Shown here piece by piece: positions 46,401 to 57,415 of a DNA stretch of 64,000 nucleotides; within the stretch, counting starts at the first letter, position 1, and each line of letters starts with the position of its first letter. Under the pieces are notes generated by a model that was not told the DNA's origin, did no database searches, and was given only the letters and a program-made list of their open reading frames with translations. The DNA is taken from contig CAMZMU010000020.1 in NCBI GenBank assembly GCA_947311845.1, positions 34,363,946 through 34,427,945 on the forward strand, read 5' to 3'. A program made the translations under genes and the position numbers. Origin of the DNA: Poa pratensis. Taxonomy: Eukaryota; Streptophyta; Magnoliopsida; Poales; Poaceae.

Positions 46401-49400
46401 ATCAGTATCTACTTCGCAAATAGTCCTAAATCTAAATGTTGGTCTTCCGTAACTGGGTCTCAACTCTGAGGCTCTAGATTTCTAAATCAGCTTGTTAGCA
46501 TTATCTTGAATATGAGTTATGTTCAATTAGAAACCAAGATCAACTAGCCATAAACGAGCGGCAGGAAGTAGCGTCGTCCTCCTGGTGTGGCCGGTGTCAC
46601 CGGGCCGCACAGATCCCCGTGCACGAGCGGGCTTCTCCTTGGCTCGGAAACTCGCCCGCTGGGGAAAGGGGAGTCGTCTCTGCTTCGTCAACACGTAGAC
46701 GTCGCAGAACTGCTCCACATGGTCAAGGCACGGCATGCCTCATACCATCTCCGTGGTACTGAGCCGCTTCAGGGCCTCGAAGTGAATATGCCCGAAGCGC
46801 TCGTGCCACAGCCACGCCTCGTCGTCCCGACGAGCGGCGAGACAGATAGGTTGTGCCACCTGCACATCAAGGACATAGAGCCGGTTTGCGCCTCTGGTTA
46901 CCTTAGCAAGAAGGCGATGATGACGATCCTAGATGCGTAGGATCCCATGCTCGATCAGCACGCGTGAGCCGTTCTCGTCCAGCTGTCCCAGGCTGATGAT
47001 GGAGTTCCTCAGCGCGGGGATGTAGTAGACACCGGTGCTCTCCGGTCTTGGCTGTGAAGATGACGGAGTCAACGCCCTTGATCTCTACGGCAGAGGCATC
47101 CCCAAACTTGACGGAGCCTCATACGTCGGAGTCGAGCTCGGCGAAGAACTCCCGTCGGCCGTTCATGTGGTGGGTGGCGCCGGTGTCGAGGCACCACCCG
47201 TCAGTCTTGTCGTTGCCGGAGCCATCGCCGAGGACGGCGTGCGCCTTTGGCTCGTCAAGATGGAGGAGAGCCGCTCCGATCGGTGCCGCATAAGGTAGTT
47301 CGACGCTTGCGTGCGTCATGAACAGAGCTGGCTCCTCCTCCGCAGCCTGTGCAACATGGGCCTAGCCACGTCGTGGCTGCCGACATTTCTTGGCCCAATG
47401 GCCAAGCCGGTCGCAGTTGTGACAGCCGTCGTCTTGTGCCGGCTTGGGCCTGCCGGCGGCGCCTCCCCGGGCACCTCCGCGGGCATCACCATGCGCCCTG
47501 GCTTGGTAGTCTCGGCGCGCCTTGCCACGCCTGCGGCTGCCTGTTGTGGAAGAGGACTCCCCCTTCTTCCCGTCACCGTGGCCTGCATCCCACTGCTCCC
47601 GAGACAGGAGCAGCTTCCCGCCGGTGGTGATGGGCCCCGAGAGAGACTGTGGCTCATCGGTGTCGACGACCTTGAGGCGACCTATCGCCTCCTCGATCGT
47701 CATCGTGGAGAGGTCCAGCTGAGACTCGATCGAGCGAGCCATCTGCTTGTACTTCTCGGGGATGCACCGGAAGAGCTTCTCGACAGCTCTCTCCTCGTCG
47801 TAGGTGGCATCGCCGAACTGCACCATCTTCTGCAACAGAGTGTTGAGACGAAGAGCAAAATCATCAATGTCCTCACCTGGCTTGAAGGCCAGGTTCTCCC
47901 ACTCCTTGCAAAGTGGCTGCAATATGGACATACGAGCACGGTCGCTGCCGATGTGTGCCACAGCGATGGCGTCCAAGGCCTCCTTGGCAGTTCGCTTGTT
48001 GGAGAGCGAGAACTGCATCTCGGGAGGGACTGCGGCGATGAGGGCGTCCAGCGCCCGTCGATCCTCATGTTGGTCGACGTCGCCTTCCTGGACCGCCTCC
48101 CACAAGTGCCGCACCTGGAGCCTGATCCTCATGATCGCGGCCCACTCGACGTAGTTGGTTTTGGTGAGGGTAGGCCACCCAACACCGAGACCAACGTCCC
48201 TGACCACAGTCCAGACCCCGTAGAGGGCACGGACTTGGTCGTCCCAGCCGCCGTCGCCGTGCGCGCCTCCTCTGGGAGCGCCACCGCAGGCGTGCTCGGC
48301 TGCCCACTGCGCCGCCCGCTCTCGCGCCGCGTCGTCGCGGTCTGCGTCAGCGCAGCTGTCAGCAGACACGGAGTTGTTGGCGCTACGCGCAGTGCCCCGG
48401 CCTCCGCCGCAGCCTCACGTGCTGCCTCCGCCGCTGTTGCTGCTTCTACCGCCGCTCTGGCTGCTGCCAGCTCCGCCGCTGCCAGCCTCGACGCCCTTGC
48501 TACCACCGCAGCGGTTGCTGCAGTCACTCGCTTACGCTCTTCTGCCACGGCGCGTTCGGCCTCCTGCCGACGCCGTGTGCTCGAGGTAGCCATGTGCTGA
48601 GAGTGGCCTGCGGACATGGCTCGCCGCTGGGGGCTGTTGCGTGGAGAGAAGGCTGCGTCTGACGAGCTGTTGCTCGACAGCCCGGAGGGAGGGAAGTAAC
48701 CAGGGACAGTCGGGGAAATTGCTGCCACCGGCTGGGGCTGCTCAGCTCCCGGAGAAAGGGGTGAACAGGAAATGCTCAGGCTACAAGACAACTTGGCTCT
48801 GATACCACTTGTTAGTTGTTTCAAACTTACTCTCATGATAGAGAGGATGACACTAGGAGAGTTGGGGCAATTTTTGTTGGTTTATTTCTCACACAATGCC
48901 ATACCAACCTGAGGGTTTGGGGATACATACTTATAGGCTGCTAGCCAGCCACAAATATGCTAGATGCTAGTCTAAAAGCTAGTCAAGGATGATGCTATCC
49001 TAACAACCAGAATCCTAACAGCCAGTCCTTGATGCTATCCTAACTGCCAGTCCTTGACACAAGGATCATGTGCTGCAACCCCACAAAGACCATAGTACAG
49101 AGACTTATCCATCAGTATCTACTTCGCAAAGAGTCCTGAATCTGAATGTCGGTCTTCCGTAACTGGGTCTCAACTCTGAGGCTCTAGATTTCTAAATCAG
49201 CTTGTTAGCATTATCTTGAATATGAGTTATGTTCAATTAGAAACCAAGATCAACTAGCCATAAACTTGCATAGGTGGAAATGTAAGATTTTGTTAATGCA
49301 ACAAGTGGTTTTGATGCCTAAGAGTCTCTACAAACCATGTTGTTTACTTAAAAAAATGTTGTTAGGGTTGTTTCTCCCGTAAAGTGCGATCCATGTGCGC

Positions 49401-50948
49401 CTTGAAAACCTAAACAGGCCCGCCGCATGCACGTGAAGCACTCACACGCTTAATACACTGGTACTGATACCATAAACAGATGAATAGCAGAAATGCTTTT
49501 AATTGCCAAAATGCCCCTCCAAAGTAGGAGAGAGATGGGAAAGCCTCTAGGGCATATATTTAGTTACACATTAGTCCAGCTCATGCCCAAATGCTTAGGG
49601 TGCAAATGTAAATGGTCTTTAGGGATAAGAACCCTCCTCCCCCCCAATGGATATTTCACGTGCTATAAGAACATTCTTTCCTTAGAATACCTAACTACCC
49701 CGTTGGAGTTGTGAAGGACGTGGAGGGTACAACCCTACCTTACCTAGCGGCATGGCATTTTCTGAACTTTTTCCCTATATAAATAGAGCCCACCCCCTCA
49801 AAAGGAGGTACGGTGGCTTCACTTGGCAAACACCCCCTCACTTTTGCCTTAGGAAAAGAAGGAGAAGAAATGAGAGGACAAACAGCGACGCTTCAGGGAG
49901 AAGGGCTACCGCATTGGGATAACGCCGCTAAGGACCATGTCGTCGTATGGAGGAGGGGTGCCGCCATGCTGAGTAGGTGCCGCCGAGGACCGGGCCACTA
50001 GAAGCCGCCGACGAAGAGTGGTCGTCGTCGAGATCTGTTGTCTTTGCAGGGAAGTACTAGACGTTAAGGAACAGAGTCATTTGAGGAAAAGTGCAGAGCC
50101 GGAGCCGAGTAGTGTAGTAGCCTGATTCCTGAACAATGCCTAACCTATTGGAACCACATCGTGTTGATGACTCGACCCTCAGAATAAGGTTCTACGTCCC
50201 TGAGAACCTCGACCCTCGGAACAAAAATATTGGGAACCTTGTCGTAGAAGAAACGTTCCTCGGTCCCTTGATACTCTCGGACGACCATCAGATCGGTTCA
50301 AGGAAGATTTTGGCGCGACATAATTGATTCAGACGAGGAGGGAGGAACATGGAGTGAGTGGTGAAGGAGAGGAGCTTCTGGACCCTTCTTAGGTACCGCC
50401 CGGAGGAACCAACCTTCCAAACCAGGGTATACTAAATGTACCGTTAGGTCGTACCGGCAAAAAATATGTTACCGTCCCATAATTCCATGATATATGTGGT
50501 AATGGGAAATAGCATTGTGGCCATCTGTAGGCCAAAACTCTATCTGTGGTTTACTTAAGAAGCAATGTTTTTTAGAGTGTTTCCCGTTTTTAAATGAAGT
50601 TTTCAGGCACATATCAAGATGCAAATAAAAGTTGACTGACCAATATTCATTTGAATAAAAGGGAAAAATAATTGATCCAAGTTTGTGGAAAAAGAGAAAT
50701 AAAGGTTGAAGAATATAGTTAACTTGTTGAAATTAATTCCTGATGGTGCTAGATGATTTTTCACCCTGTTACTTCTGCTTTTGTAGATCTCCATTTCGAC
50801 AAGTCAGGACGCATGTCAAGTTGACGCTAAGATCAAATCAGCTTCTGTTAATTATGCTCTATATGATGGCTTCTTTGGTAGTTCTCCGGTATCCCCTACA
50901 TTGAGATCATCCACTGCTCAGCTGCTAGAAGCTATCCTTACAAAGTGA
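40461..50948 (+). CDS. chalcone-isomerase-like fatty-acid-binding protein (FAP family)
   Basis: Exons: 40461-40563 (provisional), 42142-42240, 44028-44171, 44249-44463, 50787-50948. Borders are GT-AG and phases agree, giving about 240 codons. Core: TNVKFSRELTVPGSTAPLII, then GYREKFFVKVYAAAFYVD, with Arg and Tyr 13 residues apart as in the carboxylate-binding pair reported for FAPs; then VKSLSITLVRDVDGKTFVKA, SSLSTFRNIFLGRNLKQGTS and a last exon with DAKIKSASVNYALYDGFFGS. FAPs are plastid stroma proteins with a chalcone-isomerase fold that bind fatty acids and lack isomerase activity. Exon 1 reads EPAGSASRSASGCRVARGGA, transit-like, but has no ATG in frame, so the true start is unsettled. Introns 40564-42141 and 42242-44027 hold nothing recognised; the last (44464-50786) is full of insertions. 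Confidence 0.85.
44853..45162 (+). pseudogene. C-terminal gene fragment, unrecognised, in FAP intron
   Basis: A plus-strand frame reads NYVALPLHLAMVQAAISPIF ... RLKDQSAVETF, a TAG, then DFDDSKLYVDGSRP; after one missing base near 45014-45016 it continues VVASARGTDAIPLAVKGVDR, YDSPRGWVKDVPTMHGSSKF and a stop at 45160-45162. AATAAA follows at 45183. The TAG lies in an AG-rich border (TTTTAG/GATTTC), so part may be an intron edge. It looks like the end of a real gene. I do not know the family. Confidence 0.5.
45202..46022 (+). mobile_element. poly(A)-tailed retroposon (non-autonomous LINE/SINE-like)
   Basis: A GC-rich 820-bp unit ending CTTGTACACGAACTCCCTGTC plus an A run is flanked by a 17-bp target duplication AAAACTCAAATTTATTA (45185-45201 and 46023-46039). 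This is the footprint of target-primed reverse transcription. Reading frames inside are GC-driven and none is recognisable. It lies in the 3' UTR-like sequence of the preceding fragment, so it is younger. Confidence 0.85.
46556..48592 (-). pseudogene. copia gag, protease and truncated integrase
   Basis: Starts MATSSTRRRQEAERAVAEER (48592) with a long Ala/Arg/Glu helix; one missing base near 48393-48398 shifts the frame. Gag follows (LTKTNYVEWAAIMRIRLQVR, EAVEKLFRCIPEKYKQ-type region, then zinc knuckle CHNCDRLGHWAKKC) to a stop at 47362. Protease has WCLDTGATHHMNGRREFF (about 47120-47200). The integrase HHCC region (WLWHERFGH-type) is visible in broken frames down to RRLPFPQRASFRAKEK. It supplies gag at best. 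Confidence 0.8.
48796..48807 (-). other. tRNA-Met primer binding site
   Basis: TGGTATCAGAGC on the minus strand, two bases inside the 5' LTR (48810). Exact match to the common plant initiator tRNA-Met site. Confidence 0.92.
49261..50786. other. rest of the FAP intron, LTR-like middle
   Basis: Near 49775-50450 the sequence has CCTATATAAATAGAGCC (TATA-like) followed by purine-rich, GC-richer DNA as in an LTR/leader of a retrotransposon, but no partner LTR or ORF. The rest is unassigned. The intron ends with an acceptor TTTTGTAG at 50779-50786. Confidence 0.35.
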
Positions 50949-50962
50949 CACGGAAAATAATA

Positions 50963-51221
50963 CTCCCTCTGTTCCTTGATATAAGGTGTATAGTTTTTCC
51001 AGAGAAATTCCAAAATATAAGGTATAATGCGATTTATGGACAATTGTACCCATCCAAAAATGAATCCTAATTTATAGGGTGTATTGTTTTCAAATTGTGT
51101 CTATTAGGAACTCTTATCTCTCGATTTTTTCCAGAAGAAGATGAGTCTACCGTATGCCAAATACCCATAACTTAATATTCGTGCAGAAAACTATACACCT
51201 TACATTCAGGAATGGAGGGAG
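50963..51221. mobile_element. Stowaway MITE
   Basis: Ends CTCCCTCTGTTCCTTGATAT and TTCAGGAATGGAGGGAG, flanked by TA (50961-50962, 51222-51223). 259 bp, only 14 bases after the FAP stop codon, so it probably lies in its 3' UTR. Confidence 0.93.
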
Positions 51222-53933
51222 TATTGTATATTGTTCCTGAAGACAAAGTACAGAGAATACTGTAGTAGTTGTCTTGGATATTGCATCTCATATATTCAAA
51301 CTGGCGGTGCATATCTGTGTTACACATTTGAAATATATTTGTAGGATGTCATGTGTTTATAACTGCCTGCTTACCAGAAGTTTTGCATTTATCACTCTTA
51401 GACTTGATAGAATGGCTAAATGGGGTTGTTTTAAGGCATGTGGGCACCTGGCAGGGCATAGTGTGTGTAATTTGGGCAAAAACAGATAGACGGCCTAGGG
51501 GCGTGTTTGGTTTCCTGCATGCCTTGGGCCAAGCCCCACGGATGCAAAATTGGATGTTTGGTGGGCTGCCCCGGTTTCACGTTTTTGCATAGCAGGAACC
51601 TCAAACCACACTTGGGTCTGGCCTGGAGGAACGGCCGATTTGGCCGTTTCCGCTCACCTCCCTTAATCTCCTCCACTCTTCTCCACTTAGTGCCTCTTCA
51701 AAGATACCACGAATCAAAATAAAGTGTACATGCAAATTATGCGCCTCGACGAGTAGGTTCCATTCTCGTGCTCGGTTTTGAAAATTATGCGCCTCAATTT
51801 TGAACTGATGTTCGAAACTTTTTTAGATGAATTTTGTCAAATTCGTCGCACTCGATTGACCGTTTGAAATATCCTTCGACGAGCGTGTTCACCTCGACAT
51901 TCCGCACAACTTTTGTGTTGTAACTTTTCTGTTTCGGAGGTCGTATACGAGTAGAGTTTGTACTTCATATATATGCATGTTTATACTGCGCGTAGCGCCG
52001 CCGCTCGCCGCAATGAGCTTCACCGACGTAGTAGTCGCTATAGTGCTTGGTGTAAGTAAGTTTGTAAGCTCCATCGCAACCTCTGTCACCGCACCATCGC
52101 CGCGCCATTCCTTCGCCGTACTCAACACCGGTGTTGAGGTAGAGTGAGGTAAACTCACCACAAGAAAAGAGGTAAGAGTACGCGAAACAAAGATGTACAC
52201 CAAACAGCAGTGCTTCAAAACTCGTTTTCAGACAAACGAGACTGGCTGAGTCTTTGTGGGCAACCAAATGACCTATACAAAGTGGCCGATACCTCGTTTT
52301 TCCGGGGCGGAGCCAAATGGGTGAAAATCCATGCAGGAAACCAAACACGCTGATACGTCTCAAACGTATCTATAATTTCTGATGTTCCATGTTGATATTA
52401 TACCAATTGTTACATGTTTTATATACACTTCATAGCATTTTTATGCATTTTCTGGGACTAACCTATTAACAAGATGCCACAGTGCCAGTTCCTGTTTTCT
52501 GCTGTTTTTGTATTCCAGAAAAGCTAGTCTGGAAATATTCTCGGAATTGGACGAAACTTGGACAGACCTCCTATTTTTCCAACACGTACACGGAGTCCAA
52601 GGAGAGACGGAGGGGGCCGCGAGCCAGCCACACCATGGGGGGCGGGCCCCCCCTGCCGCGCCGTGGGGTGGTGTGGGCCCCACGGGCGTCTCCAGCCGCC
52701 CCCTTTCGCCTATTTATTCATCTTCACGGGAAAACCCTAGACACCCGAGCCATTATCCACGAAAAGTTCCAGAGACGCCGCCGCCGTCAACCCTAGCTCG
52801 GGAGGGTTCAGAAGCTCTTCCCGGCACCCTGCCGGAGAGGGGAATCATCACCGGAGGGCTCTACATCACCATGCCTGCCTCCGGAGTGATGCGTGAGTAG
52901 TTCATCCTTGGACTACGGGTCCATGGCAGTAGCTAGATGGTTGTCTCTCCACTTTATGCTATCATGTTTAGATCTTGTGAGCTGCCTATCATGATCAAGA
53001 TCATCTTATTGTAATGCTACATGTTGTGTTTGCTGGGATCCGATGAATATTGAATACTATGTCAAGTTGATTATCAATCTATCTTATATGTTATTTATGA
53101 TCTTGCATGCTTTCCGTTACTAGTAGATGCTTTGGCCAAGTAGATGCTTGTAACTCCAAGAGTGAGTATTTATGCTAGATAGTGGGTTCATGCCTCCGGT
53201 AATCTGGGAGAGTGACAACAACTTCTAAGATTGTGGATGTGCTGTTGCCACTAGGGATAAAATAACCGATGCTTAGCTTAAGGGTGCGCCGTTAGGTCTA
53301 ATGCATTTGTTTACATTACGCACATTACTTAATGCAATTATCCGTTGCTTGCAACTTAATACCAACGGGGAACTCGGATGACAACCTGGAGGTGGATTAT
53401 TAGTCATAGACGCTGTTGGATAACGGTCTATGTATTTTGTCGTAATGCCCACATGAATATCATAGTAATCATCATGTCATATATATGCATTGTCATGCGC
53501 TCAATATTTTGTCAATTGCCCAGCTGTAATTTGTTCACCCAGCATGTTAGTTATCTTTTATGGAGAGACACCACTAGTGAACTGTGGACCCCGGTCCATT
53601 CTTTTACACTGATAATACAACCAACTGCAAACATTGTTCCTTTTCATTCTCTGCAATTTACTACTGTTTTCCACACCATACGTTTAATCCTTTGTTTTCA
53701 GCAAGCCGGTGAGATTGACAACCTCACTGTTTCGTTGGGGCAAAGTAGTTTGATTGTGTTGTGTGCAGGTTCCACGTCAGCGCGCCACTGACAACCTTCA
53801 GAAGTGATTTCTTGCTCCTACTGGTTCGATTAAACCTTGGTTTCATACTGAGGGAAACTGCTGCTACACTGCTTCATACCTTCCTCTTGGGGTCTCCCAA
53901 CGAACGTGTGATCCACGTCATCAAGCATTTTTC

Positions 53934-53951
53934 TGGCGCCGTTGCCGGGGA
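53934..53951 (+). other. primer binding site of the gypsy element
   Basis: TGGCGCCGTTGCCGGGGA, ten bases after the left LTR; the site common in Triticeae Athila-like elements. Confidence 0.85.
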
Positions 53952-54124
53952 GCAAGAGGATTTCTGCAAGGGGAGTTTCACGCTTCCAATCTCTTTACTT
54001 TGTTATTGTCTTGCTTAGTTTATTTTTATTTAGTCTTGTTTGCTTTATTTATCAAAAACACAAAAAAATTAGTTACTTTTATTTTCAAGTTGTTATCTTT
54101 CTGTTTTGTTTTAATTTTGCTAAA

Positions 54125-54877
54125 ATGAGTACCCCTGAAATTGAAGTTCGGTCCTTTAAGCAACAAGGTGGAGAAAGTTTAAAAGATGCTTGGTATAGGA
54201 TCAGTGATGCTCACCGTAGATGTACTAAAAAATATTCTACCATGATCCTTCTTAGAAATTTTTATGTTGGTATCACTAGTTGGTATCGGTATGTTCTAGA
54301 TACTCTGACAGGAGGCAACTTTCTGGGGACTCCTGCTTTGGAAGCACGCAATATAATTGAAAGTTTGGTAGGAATACCACCTATTAATGATCTTAAAATT
54401 GAGACTACTTTGGAAGATGTTATAAAAAAATTGGAGTCCATGGAGAAAAATTTGCCGGATTTGCTTGGTAGTTCTAGCAAAGTTAATGAATCACTGGGAG
54501 ATATTAATAAAAGAATTGCTATTTTAGAAGCTAGCACTGGCCATGATAATCAAAACTTCAGGATAGGTGAATTAGAGGATACTCTAAGTTCAACTTTCTC
54601 CTCTATCAAGTTTAAAAAGCAGAAAGCTTTTGTGGGGAAAGAGCAAAAATTCATGTATGTTCGAAAAGTGCCTCAACCAAAACCCCCTAATGTGCTTAAA
54701 ACTGATAAAACGTTTAGTAAAATTGAGGGTGAATCACATAATGAATTATTTAAATTTGCTTCCCAAGAATTACCTAAACCAAAAATGCCTATTGTTACAA
54801 GCTGTGTTTTTGAGGAAGTTTTTGATGATTTGATGCTCATCACTTGGAAACACTTGATTCTTACTTTCTGCGCCTAG
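54125..54877 (+). CDS. gag-like protein of the gypsy element
   Basis: From ATG at 54125 (MSTPEIEVRSFKQQGGESLK) 250 codons are open. GESLKDAWYRISDAHRRC is the conserved gag motif of this group; then LLRNFYVGITSWYRYVLDTL, a coiled region (LEDVIKKLESMEKN; NESLGDINKRIAILEAS) and a basic end. No zinc knuckle, protease or pol follows, so the protein could only help package RNA, with enzymes from a related autonomous element. The frame extends 61 codons upstream across the primer site, which is unlikely to be translated. Confidence 0.75.
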   Translation: MSTPEIEVRSFKQQGGESLKDAWYRISDAHRRCTKKYSTMILLRNFYVGITSWYRYVLDTLTGGNFLGTPALEARNIIESLVGIPPINDLKIETTLEDVIKKLESMEKNLPDLLGSSSKVNESLGDINKRIAILEASTGHDNQNFRIGELEDTLSSTFSSIKFKKQKAFVGKEQKFMYVRKVPQPKPPNVLKTDKTFSKIEGESHNELFKFASQELPKPKMPIVTSCVFEEVFDDLMLITWKHLILTFCA

Positions 54878-57415
54878 CTGAAAGGCGTTAAAGAAAAGCG
54901 CTTATGGGAGACAACCCATTATTTTATTTCTGCAATTTTTCTTTTCTTTTTGAGTCAAGGAGTTGTTTACTTCTGTAACAATTCCTTTGTATCTTTATTT
55001 TATCGCATTGTTGTGCCAAGTATTGCCTCTAATAGGAAGATGATGCTAGATTTGGATTTCTGCTGTTCACCGTTTTACTTCTGTAAAATCACAGAAAAAT
55101 TATTTAAATCTGCAAATTTTTGTGCGTGATCCTCAGATATGTACGCATCTTTCGTTAGTTTGTTTTTCGATCTGAGCAACGTAAGTGCCTCGAAAAAATT
55201 CGTCTTTACGGACTGTTCTGTTTAGACAGATTCTGTCTTTTATTTTTCGCATTCTCTCTTTTACTAGTGTTGAGTGGAATTCTTTTTTAGGGTGAAGAGC
55301 TTCACATAACATCAGTGGCAGTAGTTAATGTTAAAAGTAACGGTCATGTTTGTGTCCTTATAGAACATGTGAGTTTTTGATTGTGCACTAACCCTCTAAT
55401 GAGAATTACTTGAGTTTGGTGTGGCGGAAGTTTTCAAGGGTCAAGAGAGAAGGATGATATAATGTGATCAAGAAGAGTGAAGAGCTTAAGCTTGGGGATG
55501 CTCCCATGGATCACCCCAGCATATTTCAAGAAGACTCAAGCGTCTAAGCTTGGGGATGCCCAAGGCATCCCCTTCTTCATCAGCAACTTATCAGGTCATC
55601 TCTAGTGAAACTATATTTTAATTCTTTCACATCATATGTGCTTTACTTGGAGCGTCTGTGTGCTTTTATTTTCAGTATTTTATTTTTCTTATGGTCAACT
55701 TGATTGGACCCTAGCATTCTTGATTGGGAGAGAGACACGCTCCGCTTTTTCATATGAATACTCCTATTCTTCACTTATACTTGTTGAGTATTCTTATCTA
55801 GCTATTGCTATGCTTTTAGCTCCTGTTTTGCATGCATCTCTTATTCAGAGCTGTTAGTTCTTTTAAAGAAAGTACTCTCTTGCTTCACTTATAATTGTTT
55901 GGAGAGTTTATGTTGAAATAAATTGATTGGTGTTTGGTTGGAACAGAAAATGTTGCATGTGGTAGATGGTATAATGGAAAAAGCTTACATATTCTTGTAG
56001 ATCACTGTATTGGATAATTTGATACTTGTCAATTGTTTTGAGTTATCAAGTAGTTCATGTTTAAGCTTTTGTATCATGTAGTTAAAACCTATTAATGAAG
56101 AACTACCGTAAAGCTCGTTGAAATTTGGTTTGCATGATTGGTATCTCTAAGGTCTAGATATTTTCTAGTAAAAGGGTTTGGTTAACAAGGAAGACAGTGT
56201 AGAGTCTTATAATGCTTGCAATATGTTTTCATATAAGTCTTGCTGTGTCGGTTGATATCCTGTGTTTGCTTCAAATAACCTTGCTAGCCTAAACTCTGTA
56301 CTGAGAGGGAATGCTTCTCGTGCATCCAAAACCTTGAGCCAAAATCCATGCCATCTGTGTCCACCATAACTACCTATATGTGGTATTTCCTTGCCATTCC
56401 AAGTAAATTTTTCATGTGCTACCTTTAAACTATTCAAAAATTATTACTCCTATTTTGTGTCAATGTTTACCAAGCTCATGAGGACGGGGTGGATGTCTTT
56501 ATGTCAACTGTCAAACAGACTTTACCACCGGACTAGCGGCATATACATCCGCTTATCCATTAATTTTGCAAAAAGAGCTGGCAAATGGGGTGCCCAGTCC
56601 CAATTAATTACAACTTTAACCGCTTAATTCTCTTCACATTTTTGCCCTGATTTATCAGTCAAGCAATGACAAACAGTGAAATATCTGCATGTGTAAACAA
56701 AAGAGAAAGAGGGATGATCTGCCTTGCTGGTAGAAATAACGTCCTTCATGGGAGCCGCTCTTAAAAGTCTGGTTGGCAGGGGTCATATTGTACTTTCCAT
56801 TTTCTGATTCGTTGACAATTAACAAACACCTCTCAAAACTTATTTTTACTCTCTATATGATTTCAAAAACTTAAAAAGCTCTAGCACATGATTTAATCCC
56901 TGCTTCCCTCTGCGAAGGGCCTTTCTTTTACTTTTATGTTGAGTCAGTTTTCCTACTTCTTTCTATCTTAGAAGCAAACACTAGTGTCAACTTTGGTGCA
57001 ACAATTTTTATATGCTTGTATATTGCACTTATTATATTGCTTTGTGTTGACAAATATCCATGAGATATATATGTTGAAAGTTGAAAGCAATTGCTGAAGC
57101 TTAAATCTTCCTTTGTGTTGGTTAAATACCTTTTACTTAGAATCTATTGCTTTATGAGTTAACTCTTATGCAAAACTCTTTGATGCTTGTCTCGAAAGTA
57201 CTATTCATGAAAAGTTTTTGCTTATATGATTCAGTTGTTTGCTCATTATCTACTTGCTAGCAAACTATAGACCATTGACCTGGATCACTTCATTCATAAC
57301 ATGTGCTTTACAATACTATTTGATCAAGATTATGATTGTAGCATGTCACCTCAGAAATTATTTTTTTTATCGTTTTACCTACTCGAGGACGAGTAGAACT
57401 AAGCTTGGGGATGCT
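54878..57415 (+). other. non-coding remainder of the gypsy element
   Basis: AT-rich with no pol. The polypurine-like motif TAAGCTTGGGGATG occurs at about 55487 and 55546 as well as at the real tract (about 57401). An antisense open frame at 56207-56437 is probably chance. Confidence 0.6.

Larger units (their letters stand above)
46112..49260 (-). mobile_element. non-autonomous Ty1/copia element, antisense in FAP intron
   Basis: LTRs 46112-46551 (440 bp) and 48810-49260 (451 bp) share TGTTAGTTG and CAACTAGCCA ends. The right LTR has an extra GACCATAGTACA-like 12 bases near 49090. The tRNA-Met site next to the right LTR shows it reads on the minus strand. Gag, protease and the first part of integrase remain; the integrase core, RT and RNase H are missing up to the 3' LTR. 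No clear target duplication: GTATC on the left, TAAAC on the right. Confidence 0.88.

Noticed and set aside
47311..48600. Plus-strand open frame of 429 codons
   Set aside because: Antisense shadow of copia gag; the minus strand carries the CCHC knuckle and gag blocks.
56207..56437. Antisense 76-codon ORF in the gypsy element
   Set aside because: Plausible peptide, but no start context, no family match, and it lies in a non-autonomous element's non-coding part.
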